Positions 35,966-44,798 of a stretch of DNA of 64,000 bases are shown here, piece after piece; position 1 is the stretch's first letter, and each line of letters begins with the position of its first letter. The translations under genes were made by a program, and so were the position numbers. A model generated the notes under the pieces. The model was not told where the DNA came from, ran no database searches, and worked only from the letters and a program-made list of their open reading frames with translations. Source of the stretch: Maribacter arenosus (lineage in GTDB: Bacteria > Bacteroidota > Bacteroidia > Flavobacteriales > Flavobacteriaceae); assembly GCF_014610845.1 (NCBI RefSeq), contig NZ_JABTCG010000001.1, forward strand, positions 620,001-684,000, read 5' to 3'.

Positions 35966-37354
35966 TCAGATACCTGCAATCCCCTTGATTTCGCCAATAA
36001 TGCGATCCGCCAAACCATCAGCCTCATTTTGACTTTGGGCTTCGGTGTAAATTCGAATGATGGGTTCCGTATTCGATTTACGAAGATGCACCCAATTCTC
36101 GGCAAAATCGACCTTTACGCCATCAATGATTGAAATATCCTCATCACTGTATTTGATAGCCATCGCATTAAGAATGGCATCAACATCCAATTCCGGTGTT
36201 AATTGAATTTTCTTTTTACTCATAAAATAGCTGGGGTAACTATCACGCAATTCCTTTACGGTTCCTCCCCTTTCCGCCATCAGCATCAAAAACAAGGCGG
36301 TACCTACCAAAGCATCACGGCCATAATGGCTTTCTGGATAAATAATACCCCCGTTGCCTTCACCACCGATAATGGCTTTATTGGCTTTCATCTTGGTCAC
36401 AACATTCACTTCACCAACAGCGGCTGCTTCATACGTGCCACCGTGTTTTTGGGTGATATCCCTTAAGGCCCTTGAGGATGATAAATTGGAAACGGTATTT
36501 CCCTTGGTCTTGCCCAGCACATAATCAGCACAGGCTACCAAAGTGTATTCCTCCCCGAACATTTCACCATCATTGCTAATAAAGGCCAAACGATCAACAT
36601 CCGGGTCTACAACGATTCCGAAATCCGCTTTTTCTTGAACCACAAGTTTACAGATATCGCCCAAATGTTCCTTTAAAGGCTCTGGGTTATGGGGAAAATG
36701 ACCTGTAGGATCACAATATAATTTAACCACTTCAACGCCCAAGGTTTCCAATAATTTGGGAATGGCGATGCCTCCGGTAGAATTGACCCCATCTACCACC
36801 ACTTTGAATTTGGCTTTACGAATGATGTCGGCATCCACTAACGAAAGGTTCAAAACCTCATCGATGTGGATATCTATATAAGCATCATTTTTTGTTATAC
36901 TACCTAAATCATCAACTTCGGCAAAATTAAAATGTTCCTTTTCTGCAATTTCTAAGATTTTAGCCCCTTGAGCCGCATCGAGAAACTCCCCTTTTTCGTT
37001 CAGGAGCTTTAGGGCATTCCATTGTTTAGGGTTATGGCTTGCGGTTAAAATGATACCGCCATCCGCCTTCTCCATAGGAACCGCAATTTCAACCGTTGGA
37101 GTTGTAGAAAGATCCAAATCAATAACATCGATACCCAACCCTATCAAGGTTGAAACCACTAGGTTTTGGATCATCTCGCCAGAGAGTCTTGCATCACGTC
37201 CAATGACAACTTTCAAATTTTCTTTTTTTGAATAGTCTTTTAACCAAACGCCGTATGCCGCCGCAAATTTGACCGCATCAATAGGTGTTAAATTGTCACC
37301 AGGTTGCCCACCAATGGTTCCCCGTATTCCCGAAATTGATTTTATTAATGTCAT
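35966..37354 (-). CDS. glmM: Phosphoglucosamine mutase
   Basis: A 462-residue phosphohexomutase. The phosphoserine loop is ILTASHNPKQWNALK with Ser106; the metal-binding loop is VVDPDVDRLAF; the substrate-specificity loop region GGEGNGGIIYPESHYGRDALVG and the phosphate-binding RKSNTEPIIRIYTEA end the protein. The GEGNGG form is typical of GlmM rather than phosphomannomutase, so it probably makes glucosamine-1-phosphate for peptidoglycan and LPS. It is a single gene with a -7 box 21 bases upstream. Confidence 0.9.
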   Translation of the reverse strand: MTLIKSISGIRGTIGGQPGDNLTPIDAVKFAAAYGVWLKDYSKKENLKVVIGRDARLSGEMIQNLVVSTLIGLGIDVIDLDLSTTPTVEIAVPMEKADGGIILTASHNPKQWNALKLLNEKGEFLDAAQGAKILEIAEKEHFNFAEVDDLGSITKNDAYIDIHIDEVLNLSLVDADIIRKAKFKVVVDGVNSTGGIAIPKLLETLGVEVVKLYCDPTGHFPHNPEPLKEHLGDICKLVVQEKADFGIVVDPDVDRLAFISNDGEMFGEEYTLVACADYVLGKTKGNTVSNLSSSRALRDITQKHGGTYEAAAVGEVNVVTKMKANKAIIGGEGNGGIIYPESHYGRDALVGTALFLMLMAERGGTVKELRDSYPSYFMSKKKIQLTPELDVDAILNAMAIKYSDEDISIIDGVKVDFAENWVHLRKSNTEPIIRIYTEAQSQNEADGLADRIIGEIKGIAGI

Positions 37355-37374
37355 AATATGTTAAAAAGTTTTTG

Positions 37375-37382
37375 CAAATATA
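37375..37382 (-). promoter_or_regulatory. -7 promoter element of glmM
   Basis: On the minus strand this reads TATATTTG, an exact match to TAnnTTTG, 21 bases before the glmM ATG. The -33 position has no TTG. Confidence 0.55.
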
Positions 37383-37448
37383 AAGTACTGATGCCAATCC
37401 TAACCTCCAAATTGGTAAATTCGACCTTATGAACTATTTTACAGTCGA

Positions 37449-38033
37449 ATGAATTTTTTAGCCCATATTTACTTGTCTTTTGGTGATGATGAAATTGCGA
37501 TAGGCAACTTCATTGCCGATAGTATCCGTGGAAATAAAATAGACCATTTACCACAACGCGTGCAAGATGGGGTCATTTTGCATCGTGAAATAGATACCTT
37601 TACGGACTCGCACCGTATCCCAAAACGAAGTAGCAAACGGTTACACAAAAACTACAGTCATTATAGTCGGGTAATCGTTGACATCTATTACGATCATTTC
37701 TTGGCTAAAAATTGGAAGAAATATTCCGAAACCCCCCTTAAGGTTTTTGTCAATGGATTTTATGATCTCCTCAAGGAAAATTATAGTATTCTACCTGATG
37801 GAGTGCAACGCATGATGCCCTATATGATTACCGATAATTGGCTTTATAACTATTCAAAGATGGAAGGAATTGATAGGGTTTTAAACGGCATGAACAGAAG
37901 GACAAAAAACAGGTCGAATATGAATTTTGCCATTTTGGATTTGGAAGATCATTATACTGAATTTGAAAAGGAATTCACTTCATTTTTTGATGAACTAATT
38001 GTTTTCTCGAAACATAAATATATTTCATTATAA
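37449..38033 (+). CDS. acpH: Acyl carrier protein phosphodiesterase
   Basis: A 194-residue soluble enzyme of the AcpH family. The signature is MNFLAHIYLSFGDDEIAIGNFIADSIRG followed by QDGVILHREIDTFTDSHRI, giving the His/Asp residues of an HD-like metal site; VDIYYDHFLAKNW and MMPYMITDNWLYNYS follow in family order. It removes the 4'-phosphopantetheine arm from acyl carrier protein. The gene is divergent from glmM across 94 bases and is followed by ggt on the same strand 30 bases later. Confidence 0.9.
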   Translation: MNFLAHIYLSFGDDEIAIGNFIADSIRGNKIDHLPQRVQDGVILHREIDTFTDSHRIPKRSSKRLHKNYSHYSRVIVDIYYDHFLAKNWKKYSETPLKVFVNGFYDLLKENYSILPDGVQRMMPYMITDNWLYNYSKMEGIDRVLNGMNRRTKNRSNMNFAILDLEDHYTEFEKEFTSFFDELIVFSKHKYISL

Positions 38034-38063
38034 TTTACATATCAATAAGTTAACAAATTTAAA

Positions 38064-39758
38064 ATGAAGCATTTGTTTAAATATGGTATTCTTTTGGTTT
38101 TACTGTCCACCCTTGTACAATGCAAGAAGCATTCGGCTAAACCCACCGGTTTGGTCACTAAAAATGCCATGGTGGTTTCCGCCCGTGAAGAAGCTTCCGT
38201 CATTGGTGCTGAAATACTTGAAAAGGGCGGTAATGCCTTCGATGCCATGGTAGGCACTGAACTGGCTTTAGCTGTGGCCTATCCTTTCGCCGGAAATCTT
38301 GGGGGAGGCGGATTTATGGTATACCGCAAGAACAATGGGGATGTTGGGGCCTTGGATTATCGCGAAAAAGCTCCCCTATCGGCCCATAAAGACATGTATT
38401 TGGATTCTTTGGGCAATGTCATAGAGGGTAAAAGCACCAAAGGGGCAACCGCTGTTGGTGTGCCGGGAACCATTTCAGGGATATTCGAAGTGCACGAAAA
38501 ATTTGGAAGCCTTCCGATTGAAGATATCCTAAGTCCTGTTATCGCATTGGTCGAGCGGGGCGTCATTGTAACCGAAAAGCAGGCACTTCGCCTTGAATAT
38601 TATAGAGAACAAATACTTGAGGTAAATGGTGATAACACTTTGTTTTTCAATAGCTGTAATGTAGGTGATACATTAAAATATCCTGCGTTGGGGAATACTT
38701 TAAGGCGTATTGCAGAGAATGGACGTGATGAATTTTATAAAGGGGAAACTGCTAAAAAACTTGTTTCCTTTATTCAGGAAAAAGGCGGTTATGTCACACT
38801 GGAGGACTTAGAAAAATACGAAGCAATATGGCGACAGCCCATTATTTTTAAATATAAGGATTTGCGTATCATTTCCATGAGCCCACCAAGTAGTGGGGGT
38901 GTTACCATGAACCAAATCCTTAAAATGATAGAACCTTACGATATTTCAAGTTTTAAGCATAATTCCACTAAAGCCATACAATTATTTACCGAAGCCAGCC
39001 GTAGGGCCTACGCTGATCGCAATTACTATTTGGGAGATCCTGATTTTGTTGATATTCCATTGGATGTGCTTTTGAGTCAGAAGTACTTGACCGAGCGAAT
39101 GGCGGATTTTACCTTTGATCAGGCTACGTTATCATCTGATATAGAACGGGGCAATATTCAAATATCGGAAAGTTCGGAGACAACCCACTACTCCATCGTT
39201 GATCAAGAAGGTAATGCGGTATCGGTTACCACCACCTTAAACGGGGCCTACGGTTCCAAATTGTATTGTGACGAACTGGGCTTTTTCCTGAACAACGAAA
39301 TGGATGACTTTAGTGCCAAACCGGGAGTACCCAATATGTTCGGACTCATAGGTGCGCAGGCGAATAGTATTGCCCCGGAAAAACGGATGTTAAGTTCAAT
39401 GACACCTACTATTGTGGAAAAAGACAATAAACTTTGGCTTGTAATTGGTAGTCCTGGTGGGGCGACAATCATTACGGCCGTGACCCAAACCATTCTTAAT
39501 GCGTATGAATTCAATATGAGCATGCAAGAAGCTGTTGATGCCCCTAGATTCCATCATCAATGGTTGCCAGATCATATTGTTTTTGAAACTGAAGGATTTT
39601 CCACTAGTTTAAAAAACTCATTAAAATCCAAAGGATACAACATCAATGAAGATCGCACCCCTATCTTGGGTAAAGTCGATGCTGTACGAGTATTGCCCGA
39701 TGGGAGATTGGAAGGTGGGGCGGATTATCGTGGTGATGATACCGCCGTTGGTTTTTAA
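38064..39758 (+). CDS. ggt: Gamma-glutamyltransferase lipoprotein
   Basis: A 564-residue Ntn-hydrolase precursor. The N-terminus has a lipobox-like STLVQC (Cys20), so the protein is probably anchored in the outer membrane. The large subunit begins with KNAMVVSAREEASVIGAEILEKGGNAFDAMV and FAGNLGGGGFMVYR. The autocleavage site is ETTHYSIVDQEGNAVSVTTTLN, with Thr373 as the new N-terminal nucleophile. The oxyanion and substrate residues are in RMLSSMTPTIVEK and IGSPGGATIITAVTQ. It hydrolyses glutathione and other gamma-glutamyl compounds outside the cytoplasm. Confidence 0.93.
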   Translation: MKHLFKYGILLVLLSTLVQCKKHSAKPTGLVTKNAMVVSAREEASVIGAEILEKGGNAFDAMVGTELALAVAYPFAGNLGGGGFMVYRKNNGDVGALDYREKAPLSAHKDMYLDSLGNVIEGKSTKGATAVGVPGTISGIFEVHEKFGSLPIEDILSPVIALVERGVIVTEKQALRLEYYREQILEVNGDNTLFFNSCNVGDTLKYPALGNTLRRIAENGRDEFYKGETAKKLVSFIQEKGGYVTLEDLEKYEAIWRQPIIFKYKDLRIISMSPPSSGGVTMNQILKMIEPYDISSFKHNSTKAIQLFTEASRRAYADRNYYLGDPDFVDIPLDVLLSQKYLTERMADFTFDQATLSSDIERGNIQISESSETTHYSIVDQEGNAVSVTTTLNGAYGSKLYCDELGFFLNNEMDDFSAKPGVPNMFGLIGAQANSIAPEKRMLSSMTPTIVEKDNKLWLVIGSPGGATIITAVTQTILNAYEFNMSMQEAVDAPRFHHQWLPDHIVFETEGFSTSLKNSLKSKGYNINEDRTPILGKVDAVRVLPDGRLEGGADYRGDDTAVGF

Positions 39759-39819
39759 TTCTTGAAGAGATAATTTCCTAGAACTTTGTAAAAAATAATA
39801 CCTAAGACTGTCTATTAAA

Positions 39820-40527
39820 ATGATTAGAAAGCTTGTTAAAATAATTCTTGTTTTGGCCTCAGCATTAATAGTCGTTTCGATTACCCTATATGCCTTATAT
39901 AACGAACCCTTGCCTATCGGCAAGTCTGGGCCAGAAGCCGATGCCTTGGCTCAAAAGATGCTGTACTCCATTAACGTCGAGGCTTTTAAAAATACACGTT
40001 ATCTAGAATGGACATTTCGTAATGGCGAACACGCTTACATCTGGGATAAAACCTTGGGCAAGGTAAAGGTTTCTTGGGATGATATCAGGGTAGATCTCGT
40101 TTTGGCCAGTCCGATGGTGAGTACTGTTATAATAAAAGGTGTAACCATAGATGATGACAAACAGCGTGAAAAAGTCATTGAAAAGGCAATCCAACACTTC
40201 AACAATGATTCCTTCTGGCTGGTAGCTCCCTTTAAGGTTTTTGATCAAGGTGTAAAACGCAGTTTGGTAGAACTGGAGGACGGTACAAATGGACTTTTGA
40301 TCACTTATTCCCAAGGTGGTAGCACCCCTGGGGATTCCTATTTGTGGAAATTACAGCCCAACGGTTTTCCTGTAAGCTTTAGGATGTGGGTCCAAATTAT
40401 CCCTATAGGCGGATTGGAAGCGACTTGGGACGATTGGCAATTGGTTGAAAGCGGTGCATTTCTTCCAAAATCACATCAACTAGGACCACTGACGATTGAT
40501 ATGGGCACGGTAAAAGGGTATAATTAG
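39820..40527 (+). CDS. Membrane-anchored protein of unknown function
   Basis: A 235-residue protein I cannot assign to a family. One N-terminal hydrophobic segment (about 5-27) serves as a signal anchor. The remainder looks like a beta-rich extracytoplasmic domain, with RYLEWTFRNGEHAYIWDKTLGKVKVSW near residues 66-92 and LIPIGGLEATWDDWQLVESGAFLPK-like sequence (here PIGGLEATWDDWQ) close to the C-terminus; it loosely recalls LolA-like lipid-binding folds. It lies between ggt and the SLC12-type transporter on one strand, with 61 and 77 bases of spacing. Confidence 0.7.
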   Translation: MIRKLVKIILVLASALIVVSITLYALYNEPLPIGKSGPEADALAQKMLYSINVEAFKNTRYLEWTFRNGEHAYIWDKTLGKVKVSWDDIRVDLVLASPMVSTVIIKGVTIDDDKQREKVIEKAIQHFNNDSFWLVAPFKVFDQGVKRSLVELEDGTNGLLITYSQGGSTPGDSYLWKLQPNGFPVSFRMWVQIIPIGGLEATWDDWQLVESGAFLPKSHQLGPLTIDMGTVKGYN

Positions 40528-40604
40528 TTCGATTATTCTCAAGTTTGCTAGCTTTACAGCATCCTGATCTTTATTTTTATACCCCAAGCCAACGACAAGA
40601 ACGA

Positions 40605-42806
40605 ATGCCAGAAAAAAAGAAGTTCGGAACCTTTGCAGGTGTATTTACCCCATCTATACTGACCATTTTAGGGGTTATCATGTATATGCGTTTGGGTTGG
40701 GTAGTTGGTAATGCTGGGCTTTTGGGTGCTATTGGCATTATAATCATTGCCCATATCATTGCAGTTACTACGGGTTTGAGTGTTTCATCGGTTGCCACAG
40801 ATAAGAAAATCGGGGCTGGAGGTATCTATTACGTATTATCTCGAAGTATGGGCATTCCCATTGGAGGTTCTATTGGTATAGCACTATACGTAGGAACGGC
40901 ATTTTCCATAGCGCTATATCTTATAGGTTTTTCAGAAAGTTTTAATTCGTTTTTTGGCTATGGAATGTCCGTAAATGATTTTCGCCTAACGGGTACCATC
41001 GCACTTACGGCCTTGACTGTATTGGCCCTGATAAGTACATCAGTGGCCTTAAAGGCACAATTCTTTATTTTGGCGGCCATCGCCTTATCCTTGATCTCCG
41101 TTTTTTTGGGCACTACGGAATTTGCGCCTCAATCGGTTCCCCTTTTTGCCACCGAAGGTGCGGTACCACTAGAAGTCGTTTTTGCCATATTCTTCCCGGC
41201 GGTAACCGGATTTACAGCAGGTATTGCCATGAGTGGGGATTTGAAAGATCCAAAAAAATCAATTCCGGTAGGTACCCTGGCAGCCATTGGCACAGGGCTT
41301 TTAGTCTATATCCTTTTGGCCATTTTCATGGCTTTTGCCATAAACCCCGACCTTTTAAAATCTGATTATAATATTTTAATGAAAATGGCCTTTTTTGCGC
41401 CAGCCGTTGTTGCTGGTATTTGGGGTGCGACCTTATCTTCCGCCTTAGGAGGAATCCTTGGTGGACCACGTATTTTGCAGGCCATGTCAATCGATAAAGT
41501 AACCCCTAGGATATTTGGCAAAGGAAATGGCAAGAACAACGAACCCGTCAATGCACTGTTCATGGTCTTTATCATTGCTGAAGCGGGCATTCTTATCGGG
41601 GAATTGGATGTTATTGCCCGCGTGGTCTCCATGTTTTATTTGACCGCCTACGGCTTCATCAATATCTCCTATTTCTTGGAAAGCTGGGCCAATCCTGATT
41701 TTCAACCCAGCTTCAAGATCAAACGATGGATCGGTTTATTGGGTTTTATTGCGTGTTTTGTGGTCATGTTCAAGTTGGATATGATTGCCATGATGGCTGC
41801 ATTGGCTGTAATTACGGCACTGTATTTTGCACTACAGCGGAAAGAAGTCAAAATACAATCCAATGATGTCTGGCGAAGTGTTTGGGAAAATGTGGTTAAC
41901 AAAGGACTTAAGAAAATCGATGAAAAGGATGACGAAAATATGAATTGGAATCCGAATATCATTCTCTTCAGTGGTAAAAGTGACCACCAAAAATATCTGT
42001 TGGAACTGGGGAAAACCGTATCTGGAAGAACCGGTATTGTGACCAACTTTAAACTAATACTTGATAAGAAGAATGATATTCCACTTCGAAAGGCCGAGCA
42101 AACTGTACGGGATGAAAATTTTAAGGAACTTGGCATTTTTGCACGACAGATCAAAGTTGATAACATCTATTCTGGGATTACCAATATCGCATCAACCTTC
42201 GGTTTTTCAGGGGTTGAGCCTAATACAATCATGATGGGTTGGCCCAAAGGTTTGGAGAATTCCACGGAATATTCGAAAATGACCGAAACTCTGTTGCATT
42301 TGGATTATAACCTATTGTATTTGGACTTTGACAGAAAGGCGAAATTCGGGAACTACAAAACAGTAGATCTATGGTGGCGCGAAACAGATAGCAAAAATGC
42401 GGAGATGATGCTCAATATTGCCCGTTTCATTATTGCTTCACCCAAATGGAACAATCCTGATATTCGAGTTTTATTTGTAAACAACAATAATGTTGATATT
42501 GAAGTCATTCATGAAAAAATCGCCAGACTTGTAGAGGATCTTCGTGTGAATGTCGAAATCAAGATCATCAATAACGCAGTGGAACAGAAACCTTTTTATG
42601 ATATTATAGCCGAAGAATCGGCAAGGACCAATCTTACACTTGTAGGCATTCCGAATTATCGGATTGAAAAGCAGGCCGAATTTGTATTAAAGACGAACCA
42701 TCTGTTCGAAACTATAGGTTCTACCCTCCTCGTTAAAGCAGCAAACAACTTCAATGAATTGGATTTGGATCTGATACGAAGTGAATCTACGGTAGCTGAT
42801 GGATAA
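40605..42806 (+). CDS. SLC12-type (cation-chloride cotransporter-like) membrane transporter
   Basis: A 733-residue transporter. The membrane part has 12 helices and starts with FGTFAGVFTPSILTILGVIMYMRLGWVVGNAG, the diagnostic first-helix sequence of the cation-chloride cotransporter family within the APC superfamily; FAIFFPAVTGFTAGIAMSGDLKDPKKSIPVGTLAA is another family block. A cytosolic domain of about 290 residues follows (PNIILFSGKSDHQKYLLELGKTV and later GWPKGLENSTEYSKM), as in eukaryotic NKCC/KCC proteins. Ion specificity cannot be read. I start at the ATG at 40605; a longer frame from 40545 adds unrelated residues. Its stop overlaps the lysoplasmalogenase start. Confidence 0.9.
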   Translation: MPEKKKFGTFAGVFTPSILTILGVIMYMRLGWVVGNAGLLGAIGIIIIAHIIAVTTGLSVSSVATDKKIGAGGIYYVLSRSMGIPIGGSIGIALYVGTAFSIALYLIGFSESFNSFFGYGMSVNDFRLTGTIALTALTVLALISTSVALKAQFFILAAIALSLISVFLGTTEFAPQSVPLFATEGAVPLEVVFAIFFPAVTGFTAGIAMSGDLKDPKKSIPVGTLAAIGTGLLVYILLAIFMAFAINPDLLKSDYNILMKMAFFAPAVVAGIWGATLSSALGGILGGPRILQAMSIDKVTPRIFGKGNGKNNEPVNALFMVFIIAEAGILIGELDVIARVVSMFYLTAYGFINISYFLESWANPDFQPSFKIKRWIGLLGFIACFVVMFKLDMIAMMAALAVITALYFALQRKEVKIQSNDVWRSVWENVVNKGLKKIDEKDDENMNWNPNIILFSGKSDHQKYLLELGKTVSGRTGIVTNFKLILDKKNDIPLRKAEQTVRDENFKELGIFARQIKVDNIYSGITNIASTFGFSGVEPNTIMMGWPKGLENSTEYSKMTETLLHLDYNLLYLDFDRKAKFGNYKTVDLWWRETDSKNAEMMLNIARFIIASPKWNNPDIRVLFVNNNNVDIEVIHEKIARLVEDLRVNVEIKIINNAVEQKPFYDIIAEESARTNLTLVGIPNYRIEKQAEFVLKTNHLFETIGSTLLVKAANNFNELDLDLIRSESTVADG

Positions 42807-43461
42807 TTTTTGGCCAAAATATTGGTTTTCAATATTGGTTTTGGTTCAGATTTTCACAGGGATAGTGGCCTCGGTAACCGATATTTTCCTATTTAAAATA
42901 AGCGTTGCCGCCTTGGGCTCGATAGCCCTTTTACTTGTATACCGCGGTGAGCTGCTAAAAATTATTGATGTTTGGATCATTATTTTGGCCTTTGTCTGCT
43001 CAATGATTGGCGACTACTTTCTTTCCCATATGCTGGGGGACACTACCTTCTTCATCATAGGAATTTCATTCTATCTATTGGCGCATATAGGGTATTTAAT
43101 TTTTTCCTTGCTCAATGGTGCTATATACTGGAAGGGTACCATCGGCCTAACATTGGTCTTCTTGGTTTTCTTCTATTTGGCATTGTATCCAACGTTGGAC
43201 GATAAAACCCTCGCTTTTATGGTCTTATTTTATCTGTTGGTTTCCTGTGCCTCCTTAGGTGCGGCTTTGGGGATAAAAGCGATACCGGCCGTTAAATGGC
43301 CGTATGTCTTTGGAATCATCTTGATCTTATTTTCAGACACCATAATTTCACTTAAAGAATTCGTAGCCTATGATTCCTTTAATTTTTTGATTTTACCCAC
43401 CTATTATATGGCACAGATAGCGATAACCATTGCCTTGTTTAACAAAAGCAAAGTGGCTTAA
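42799..43461 (+). CDS. Lysoplasmalogenase (YhhN/TMEM86 family)
   Basis: A 220-residue membrane protein with about eight short helices. The family pattern includes FVCSMIGDYFLSHML and, near the C-terminus, GIILILFSDTIISLKEF and LPTYYMAQIAI, where the two Asp residues are the conserved acidic pair. YhhN proteins hydrolyse the vinyl-ether bond of lysoplasmalogens. The ATG overlaps the end of the transporter gene by 8 bases (ATGGATAA), indicating co-translation. Downstream lies a 446-base gene-free stretch filled with intergenic repeat elements. Confidence 0.86.
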   Translation: MDNFWPKYWFSILVLVQIFTGIVASVTDIFLFKISVAALGSIALLLVYRGELLKIIDVWIIILAFVCSMIGDYFLSHMLGDTTFFIIGISFYLLAHIGYLIFSLLNGAIYWKGTIGLTLVFLVFFYLALYPTLDDKTLAFMVLFYLLVSCASLGAALGIKAIPAVKWPYVFGIILILFSDTIISLKEFVAYDSFNFLILPTYYMAQIAITIALFNKSKVA

Positions 43462-43563
43462 AACAGCACCTCTAAATCCTTGCTTTTAATAGCCCATACA
43501 TGCGCACGATGTGACTTCTTGTCTGACCTAATGTTTATTTTATTTCATTAAAACAAACCCCAC

Positions 43564-43681
43564 TGTCAGTTCGAGTGGTTTTTCCTTTAAATGAAATGCA
43601 AAGGAAAAATTGTATCGAGAATATTAGCATTACGAAAGCTTCTCGATATAAATTATCCCATACCTCCAAAATTCACTCGAA
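43564..43681. repeat. Intergenic repeat element, CAGTTCGAGTG family
   Basis: The element starts with CTGTCAGTTCGAGTGG and ends with CACTCGAAGT, an inverted-repeat border, and contains an inner inverted pair TATCGAGAA (43613-43621) and TTCTCGATA (43640-43648). Together these fold into a nested hairpin. I recognise the sequence as one of the dispersed intergenic elements common in Flavobacteriia genomes. The preceding 100 bases hold no gene; a stretch at about 43508-43555 resembles the 3' flank of the repeat at 43803. Confidence 0.7.
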
Positions 43682-43693
43682 GTAACAAAAGCG

Positions 43694-43795
43694 GTCATTT
43701 CGAACAAGTGCTACCAGGAGAAATCATACAAGTAGTTCCAATAACATCGAAAGATCAGTATGTGATTCCTCGGCGCTTCGCTTTGTCGGAATGAC
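43694..43795. repeat. Intergenic repeat element, GTCATTtCGAaC family, copy A
   Basis: A 102-base element bordered by GTCATTTCGAAC and GTCGGAATGAC (imperfect inverted ends), with an inner AGGAGAAATC / GATTCCTCGG pair. The second half reads GTGATTCCTCGGCGCTTCGC. It is a diverged copy of the elements at 43803 and 46942 and is followed by the shared flank AGACATAG. Confidence 0.75.
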
Positions 43796-43802
43796 AGACA
43801 TA

Positions 43803-43912
43803 GTCATTTCGAACGAGTGCAACGAGGAGAAATCACACAAGTAGATTCAAAACATCTTCAAATCAGGATGTGACTCCTCGTCTTTCATAGTGTTTATTGT
43901 GTTTTAATTATT
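43803..43912. repeat. Intergenic repeat element, same family, copy B (3' end replaced)
   Basis: Its first 42 bases are identical to copy C at 46942-46983, and the similarity continues to about CTCCTCG near 43881. The closing half (GCTTTGCTTTGTCGGAATGAC) found in copies A and C is missing; instead an AT-rich sequence leads into the cysteine-rich frame. The right border at about 43912 is approximate. Confidence 0.7.
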
Positions 43913-44771
43913 AATCCCCTATGTCACTCGAGAAATTTGTACAGGAACAGGGGATTGTGACGCAGTATGTCAAGTAGATGATTTGGGAAATACCTTTGGT
44001 TGCCAAGAAGTTTGTACAAATTATAATTGTCAAACGGTAACAAGTTATCATGGGGCAGAATGTGCTCTTACTTCAAGTTCTACTTGTGTTATTAGTACTC
44101 AAAGTGAAACCTTAGATTCAATTGATTCGAGTGGTGTGAGTAATTGTGCACCATTAGGGGTCTGTAATCAATTTGGTTGTGCAGCGAGTGCCTGTGATGA
44201 ATATGGTTGTCCAGCAAGTCCTCAATACTTCCAAAAAGATACAGTTTGTGAAGAAAATTATTATTGCAATGATTTAGCTTGTGCTGGCGGTGTAAATAAT
44301 CTTAACGAACCAGACATGAGATGTTTCTTAGAAACCGTTGATAATGGAAATCCATTATTGTTAAATATTACTGAAGGAGCTGGCGCAGTACTAACAAACA
44401 CACTCTTCCAATGTAATCCTGTAGATCAATTTGAAGAAGGAGATCCTTGGTGTGAATATTCTGCGAGTAGTGATCCTATTAGATATCAAACTACATCGAA
44501 TAGATGTGAATCATTAACACCGGCCGTTTGCGACACTAGTCCAGTTTCTGGTGGAGTAATTCAATCTGGAACGAGTAATGGCTGTGATGTGATTAATTCA
44601 ACAGGTAGCGATTACTGGAATTTGTATAATGGTGCTTGTGTTATTGATGGAGGTTTGCCTTCAAACGTATATGAAGCTGCTTGTTGCTTTGCTTATAGCA
44701 TTGATAGTTTTGATGTTTATGATAATGCTCTGACAAACGGTCAAGTAGAGAATGGTATTCGAATTTATTAA
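43908..44771 (+). pseudogene. Start-less cysteine-rich reading frame (probable 5'-truncated gene)
   Basis: An open frame runs from just after a stop at 43905-43907 to a TAA at 44769-44771, about 287 codons, with no ATG at its beginning; the first usable start would be a TTG at 43983 inside the repeats of Cys motifs. The translation has 25 cysteines, many in C-x(3)-C or C-x(4-5)-C spacing (ICTGTGDCDAVC, NQFGCAASACDEYGC), no signal peptide and no membrane helix. The second half has fewer Cys and resembles an extracellular beta domain. I do not recognise the family. The lack of a start and the position right after the broken repeat copy B suggest the 5' end of a larger secreted protein gene was lost. 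Confidence 0.55.
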
Positions 44772-44798
44772 AAGTCTATTTTTTATAAGAAAAAATTT

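Noticed and set aside
43591-43794. 67-codon open frame on the plus strand
   Set aside because: It lies fully within two dispersed repeat elements and its translation only reflects their sequence; no promoter or family resemblance.
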